Below are positions 60,410 through 64,000 of a stretch of DNA of 64,000 nt, piece by piece. How positions within the stretch are numbered: the stretch's first letter is position 1; every line of letters begins with the position of its first letter. Both the position numbers and the translations under genes were made by a program. The stretch comes from Curtobacterium sp. VKM Ac-1393 (lineage in GTDB: Bacteria > Actinomycetota > Actinomycetes > Actinomycetales > Microbacteriaceae), in contig NZ_JADKRW010000006.1 of the NCBI RefSeq assembly GCF_015350995.1, positions 326,301 through 390,300 of the forward strand. Reading direction: 5' to 3'. The notes beneath the pieces are model-generated. The model was not told the DNA's origin. It was given only the letters and a program-made list of their open reading frames with translations, and ran no database searches.

Positions 60410-60595
60410 TCCGATTCACGGTGGTGTTGCAACGACCGGCTGAACCCAAGATCGGCTACCGAGACAGCCCATCGACGGGCGACACCTTGTCACGATGGTG
60501 CTTGGGAACGGCCGGGCGGTCAGTGTCGTGACAGCCCGGCCGGAGCCCCAGTGACTGAGCTCAACGCGAGCGTAACCAGCGCAGAGCAGGCGTTG

Positions 60596-60931
60596 CTAGT
60601 GAGCGGCGTCGTACGCGTCCTTCACGGCCTGACTGATCCGGCCCCGCGGCGCCACCTCGTGGCCATTCACTGCCGCCCATTCCCGGATCTTCGCCAGCTC
60701 GTCCGGGTTGCTGCGCTGCGCAGTCCCGGATCCGCGGCCACCGCGGCTTGAGACTTTCCGAGCGGCCGCGACGTAGTCCGAGAACGCTTCGCGCAGTTGC
60801 TCCACGTTGTTGTCGGACAGATCGATCTCGTAATGGCCGCCATCGAACGAGAACGTGACGTTCTTCCCGCCGTGCTCGATGATGTCGCCGGTGAGGTCGT
60901 CAATGAGGTGAGTGGTGACTTTCTGTGCCAT
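60596..60931 (-). CDS. lsr2: Lsr2 nucleoid-associated protein
   Basis: A 111-residue xenogeneic silencer. The N-terminal dimerisation domain (MAQKVTTHLIDDLTGDIIEH; VTFSFDGGHYEIDLSDNNVEQLREAF) and the C-terminal AT-hook-like domain (KIREWAAVNGHEVAPRGRIS, here with RGR) are intact. AAGAGGGC lies upstream of the ATG. Lsr2 binds AT-rich foreign DNA; copies on mobile islands may help silence the island or interact with the host copy. Confidence 0.95.
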   Translation of the reverse strand: MAQKVTTHLIDDLTGDIIEHGGKNVTFSFDGGHYEIDLSDNNVEQLREAFSDYVAAARKVSSRGGRGSGTAQRSNPDELAKIREWAAVNGHEVAPRGRISQAVKDAYDAAH

Positions 60932-61086
60932 GCCCTCTTGTGTAGCACTCCGGTGCGAAAACACGATGTGCACGACAGCCACAGAACCGCCATGCTATGA
61001 CTCGCGCACGACCCTGCGCCCTCGACATTCCGCCGTTCTCAGACGGTGAAGCTCGTGGAAATCCCATCATGAAAGGACGCGACGCG

Positions 61087-61395
61087 ATGAGCGACGCCAC
61101 GCCCTCCCACCCCAACCCCTACAACAGCAACGCCCAGCCCTACCAGCAGGCCCCCGCGCAATCGGACCGGTACAGCGTCCTCGCGATCGTCGGCTTCATC
61201 CTCGCGTTCGTGATCAGTATTGGCGGCCTCGTCGTGTCGATCATCGCGCTCACGCAGATCAAGCGCACCGGTGAACGCGGCCGCGGGCTCGCTCTCGCCG
61301 GCATCATCATCAGCGCCCTGTCGATCGTGCTGTCCATCGTCTTCGGGATCATCCTTTTCGCCGCCGCCGCGAACGCACCGTCCTACAGCTACTGA
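61087..61395 (+). CDS. DUF4190 membrane protein
   Basis: 102 residues: Pro/Gln-rich N-terminus (NPYNSNAQPYQQAPAQSDRY) then two helices (LAIVGFILAFVISIGGLVVS and LALAGIIISALSIVLSIVFG) separated by LTQIKRTGERGRG, the DUF4190 pattern. AAAGGA lies 10 nt before the ATG. Function unknown. Confidence 0.88.
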   Translation: MSDATPSHPNPYNSNAQPYQQAPAQSDRYSVLAIVGFILAFVISIGGLVVSIIALTQIKRTGERGRGLALAGIIISALSIVLSIVFGIILFAAAANAPSYSY

Positions 61396-61420
61396 ACCGA
61401 CAACATCAGCAAGACCCCAC

Positions 61421-61468
61421 AACAGCTCACCGCTACGCCAGGCTCCCCCGACGTGACGGTGAGCTGTT
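61421..61468. terminator. Bidirectional terminator hairpin
   Basis: Perfect 12-bp arms AACAGCTCACCG (61421-61432) and CGGTGAGCTGTT (61457-61468) between convergent genes. Confidence 0.7.
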
Positions 61469-61479
61469 CTGCGGGCGGA

Positions 61480-61740
61480 TTACTTCGGCGGTGACCAGCT
61501 GCGCCCGAACGCCCGCATCAGCACGACACCCCAGTCAGCATCAGTGATCGTGCCCGTTGAGGTGTCCGTGCTGAACGTGCCGCCCTCGTAATGCAACGGT
61601 GGCTGCCCCACCAAGTGCGCGCCGAGCAGCTCAGTGACATGCCATGTCTTCCGCGCTATCTGCGACGGCACCAGCTCGAGCTGCAGCCGGTGCCCATGCA
61701 CCGACACCGTCGACGGGAGCTGCGGGACACGAGGCGACAT
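61480..61740 (-). CDS. Hypothetical protein, 86 aa
   Basis: MSPRVPQLPSTVSVHGHRLQ start with a C-terminal end VVLMRAFGRSWSPPK; beta-rich middle (TFSTDTSTGTITDADWG). The start at 61740 (or the GTG at 61746) avoids the Trp/Arg-rich upstream sequence. Not recognised; perhaps a remnant. Confidence 0.4.
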   Translation of the reverse strand: MSPRVPQLPSTVSVHGHRLQLELVPSQIARKTWHVTELLGAHLVGQPPLHYEGGTFSTDTSTGTITDADWGVVLMRAFGRSWSPPK

Positions 61741-61953
61741 GCGCACAGTCCACCCCCACCACGCCCCAAACCCCCGCAGACACGCACGCGCACACCGGCC
61801 GTGCGGCGACCGCTGAGCCCAATCCGGCCACATGCGACCAGCCGGTCAGTTCCGATAATAGTTCTTCTCGGAATATCTTGGCGGGGGTGTAAGCGAGGTG
61901 TGGAGGAGTAAGCGGGGAGCCTTGCGTCGAGTGGTGAAATCAGCCGGTCCGCC

Positions 61954-61985
61954 GGAGCCACAGCGCCTGTCGGTGCTGTGGCTCC
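61954..61985. terminator. Hairpin downstream of the sigma-factor operon
   Basis: GGAGCCACAGC (61954-61964) and GCTGTGGCTCC (61975-61985) form a perfect 11-bp stem. It lies 178 nt past the 62163 stop on the minus strand. The remaining gap, 61741-62162, shows no clear gene. Confidence 0.5.
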
Positions 61986-62162
61986 AGGCGATCGGGGTAT
62001 CGGGTCCGACGGTGGCCTGCCACGAAGCGAGGCGTTAGATGACCGGTGCGGTTCAGCCCGTCGGTTCCGTCGGGGTGAGAGCCCAGCTCACGTCGACCCA
62101 GCGTGTAGTCGGCAAGTCCACCACGTCCATTGGGACGGTGTCCGTGCCAACCTCCGCGGCCC

Positions 62163-63200
62163 TCACTTGCCCAGTCCCGCCGGGGCGGCGTCGACGACCG
62201 TTGTCGTGACGGCGGTCCAACCGATCGCGGTACCGTCCGGGACGTTCCACTCCTCGGCGCCCTTCCCGGTAACGACCTCGCGCTCACCGATAAGACGCCC
62301 CGTGTCGGGGTCGATAACGATCTCCTGGACATCGCCCTCGCGGAACGTGTGCCCGATCGCTATGCCGGTTCGCCCGTCGAGGTTCGCCGCGCGATCTGTG
62401 ATCTCGATGTCCGGGATCAATGCCGCGGCGCGGAACATCGCCGCCCGGAGGTCCGCGGGGACGATGCCGCTTCGCAGAGTGTCGGCGATCCAGACGAGCG
62501 CCTCGGAGTCCGGGGAGTTCCCCTGTCCCTTCGTCACGGCGCGGATGCGGTCGAGCAGCGCCTGCGGGTTGCGCGGCAGGTCGCTGAGCATCGTGGGCGA
62601 GACGACCGCCGGGCTGTCGTAGAACGCCCCGCCAGCAGCCCGGAGGTACTCGGCAGGTGCCGGGTTCGCCTCGGCTGCGGCACGTGCGGACTCCGGGCCG
62701 AACATCTTGATCGGACGCTGCGCATCGCGCACCCACACCCACTCGTCGTCGGTGTCAGACGGGACGTACATCTGCCCGTTCTGCGATGAGAGGTACACGC
62801 GGCGGCTTCCGTCGTCGGCGTTGCTGACGTACGCGTACGCGGCGTGTGTCGCGACCTCGAGGTACTGCCCAGTCCCGACCGCCGGGTCCGAGGTTTTGAC
62901 CGTCTCGAGGGCGGCGGCGTTGAGGACCGCGGCGGCGGCCGGGTCCGCGCCGCCGTGGAGTCCGGCGACCCCGAGGACGTTGCCGGCCACGAGCGCCGCA
63001 GCGACCCCTGCCGCGACGAGCGAGCCGGTACCGAACCAGCCGATGCGGCGGGTCGTGGTGCTCCGCGGTGACGTCGCGCCGGGCCGCTCCCCCGCAGCAG
63101 CGATGTGCGTGAGCAGGATGTCGCGGCCACGGGCCAGGGTCTCGGGCGACGCCGGTTCGACGTCGTTACGGACGGATCGGAGTCGTGTCAGCTCGTCCAT
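62163..63200 (-). CDS. CU044_5270-family membrane-anchored protein (sigma-factor partner)
   Basis: A 345-residue protein with a short cytoplasmic N-terminus (MDELTRLRSVRNDVEPASPE), one membrane helix (GTGSLVAAGVAAALVAGNVLGVAGL) and a long outer part containing YLEVATHAAYAYV, VWIADTLRSG and TGRLIGEREVV. This is the CU044_5270 family, commonly encoded beside ECF sigma factors and presumed to act as an anti-sigma-like sensor. It overlaps the sigma gene by 35 nt. Confidence 0.9.
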   Translation of the reverse strand: MDELTRLRSVRNDVEPASPETLARGRDILLTHIAAAGERPGATSPRSTTTRRIGWFGTGSLVAAGVAAALVAGNVLGVAGLHGGADPAAAAVLNAAALETVKTSDPAVGTGQYLEVATHAAYAYVSNADDGSRRVYLSSQNGQMYVPSDTDDEWVWVRDAQRPIKMFGPESARAAAEANPAPAEYLRAAGGAFYDSPAVVSPTMLSDLPRNPQALLDRIRAVTKGQGNSPDSEALVWIADTLRSGIVPADLRAAMFRAAALIPDIEITDRAANLDGRTGIAIGHTFREGDVQEIVIDPDTGRLIGEREVVTGKGAEEWNVPDGTAIGWTAVTTTVVDAAPAGLGK

Positions 63201-63744
63201 GGTCCACCTCCTCGGCCGGGGTCCGGCCAGCAGCAGCACGCAGCATTCTGCGCGCCCGGTTCAGTCGTGAGCGGACGGTCCCGACGGGAACGTCCAATGC
63301 CTGAGCGACGCCCTCGTAGTCGAGGTCACCCCAGGCGTAGAGCAGCAGCGCATCACGGTCCCTAGCCGGCATCCGACGCAGAGCTGTCCCAAGCTGCCGC
63401 ACCTCGAACACCGCCTCGAGTGCTTCGTGGTGGTGCTCGGTGACCAGCGCCGTCGGGTCCGGTCGCACGCTGAGCCACGCTCTCGCCTCGACTCGGCGGT
63501 GCCGTTTCAGCAGTGTCGAGACGATGCCGTACAGCCACGGGAGGGCGTCCGGCCGGCCGAAGTCGTAGTCCCCACGGCGCTCGAACGCCACGGTGAAGGT
63601 CTCGGACAACAGGTCATCCGCGACGTCCGGGCCGGCCCGGCGTGCGGCGTAGCGGTGAATCGGCCGAGCGTGCCGGTCGTACAGCTGCGCAAACACGGCG
63701 GGCACGTCCACTGCCTGCCGGATGATGTCGCTGTCGGTGCTCAC
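63166..63744 (-). CDS. ECF RNA polymerase sigma factor (sigma-70 family)
   Basis: A 192-residue sigma factor with region 2 (FAQLYDRHARPIHRYAARRA; ADDLLSETFTVAFERR) and region 4 (ALRRMPARDRDALLLYAWGD; YEGVAQALDVPVGTVRSRLN). No extra domains. It is translated just ahead of its CU044_5270 partner, the usual layout for a membrane-regulated ECF pair. The upstream region 63745-63915 shows no gene. Targets unknown. Confidence 0.94.
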   Translation of the reverse strand: MSTDSDIIRQAVDVPAVFAQLYDRHARPIHRYAARRAGPDVADDLLSETFTVAFERRGDYDFGRPDALPWLYGIVSTLLKRHRRVEARAWLSVRPDPTALVTEHHHEALEAVFEVRQLGTALRRMPARDRDALLLYAWGDLDYEGVAQALDVPVGTVRSRLNRARRMLRAAAGRTPAEEVDHGRADTTPIRP

Positions 63745-63915
63745 ACCAGATATTGCTCGCCGAGCGCCAACAAGTTCACGACCGATCGATCAGCATGACG
63801 ACCTCTACTCGCATGATGCGCTCGATAACAGTGCGTCGCAAGACCCTCCTCCGCGTAGCAATTCACAAGGGCTATACCCAAAGCACCCGCCCCCTTCCCT
63901 TGCCGTCGTCGAGAA

Positions 63916-64000
63916 TCAGTGACCGGTGCTCCAGTCTCGGAAGCGTGGGCCGACGACCTCGGTGCCAGGACTGGGTAGGAGCGCGCCCTCGCGGAACGCT
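63916..64000 (-). CDS. C-terminal end of an unidentified gene
   Basis: An open minus-strand frame enters from the right edge and ends in TGA at 63916-63918, with sequence FREGALLPSPGTEVVGPRFR then DWSTGH. It has normal high-GC codon use but is too short to identify. Confidence 0.35.
   Translation of the reverse strand, partial: AFREGALLPSPGTEVVGPRFRDWSTGH

Larger units (their letters stand above)
58700..60465. mobile_element. IS30-type element apparently enclosing a passenger acetyltransferase gene
   Basis: The left end (58700-58740) starts GTCTCGTTAG and ends GGTCGTTGCAAC; the complement of the right end (60426-60465) starts GTCTCGGTAG and ends GGTCGTTGCAAC. They align over about 40 bp with a perfect inner 12-mer. 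Between them lie an acetyltransferase gene (plus strand) and the transposase (minus). No alternative left end was seen between the two genes. Target duplication not resolved. Confidence 0.6.

Overview
The window is very GC-rich DNA (roughly 70 % by eye) from an actinobacterium. Leaderless TANNNT promoters, frequent GTG starts, CoaBC, NrtR-NadABC, Lsr2 and a CU044_5270-type protein suggest Microbacteriaceae, probably Curtobacterium or a close relative; this placement is inferred from family content, not from a marker gene.

Region 1 (1-40150) is ordinary chromosome. It holds a Na+/solute symporter pair, aroQ, an FMN reductase and a frameshifted MSMEG_6728-type gene. A five-gene NAD de novo operon follows (nrtR-nadA-nadB-nadC-cysteine desulfurase, minus strand), then acylphosphatase, an MFS pump, an alditol-oxidase-like flavoenzyme and a methionine ABC transporter (metQ-metN-metI). 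The most coherent metabolic block (19971-27408) has a PLP-dependent D-amino-acid lyase, an IclR regulator, a KDG kinase, a KDPG aldolase, a D-aminoacylase and RidA, plus a divergent MFS transporter. Together they read as a route from an N-acyl-D-glucosaminate-like compound to pyruvate and glyceraldehyde 3-phosphate. Two copies of a 15-bp palindrome, one in the divergent promoter region and one ahead of ridA, look like the IclR operators. A PIG-V-like glycosyltransferase, LLM and SDR oxidoreductases, NRDE, coaBC, DoxX/DUF2071/DUF1810, GntR and MarR regulators, a secreted transglycosylase-like protein and ltrA complete the region. Convergent intergenic gaps carry several families of REP-like repeats that probably double as bidirectional terminators, and three hexanucleotide tandem tracts occur in the window.

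Region 2 (about 40150-64000) is accessory DNA. ltrA stops matching its family at about 40150, where foreign sequence begins. A Tn554-like module follows: three different tyrosine-recombinase-type proteins and a TnpC-like protein, coupled by 4-nt overlaps. Next is an unrecognised locus: a calcineurin-like phosphoesterase fused to a helix-turn-helix/antitoxin-like C-terminal domain, with two small downstream genes, an XRE repressor and a divergent protein that carries the same C-terminal domain type, around a perfect 7+7 bp operator. Beyond it lie an IS3 remnant cut by a complete IS21-type element, a cargo patch with a HEPN (DUF4209-like) protein and an ADP-ribosyltransferase-like protein, and an IS30-type element whose inverted repeats appear to enclose an ArsN2-like acetyltransferase. 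Lsr2, a DUF4190 protein and an ECF sigma factor with its CU044_5270 partner follow. The missing 3' part of ltrA was not found, so the right end of the island probably lies beyond the window.

The best candidates for undescribed biology are the phosphoesterase/antitoxin-like locus (46706-50206), the HEPN/ART cargo (55502-58294) and the D-glucosaminate-type regulon.
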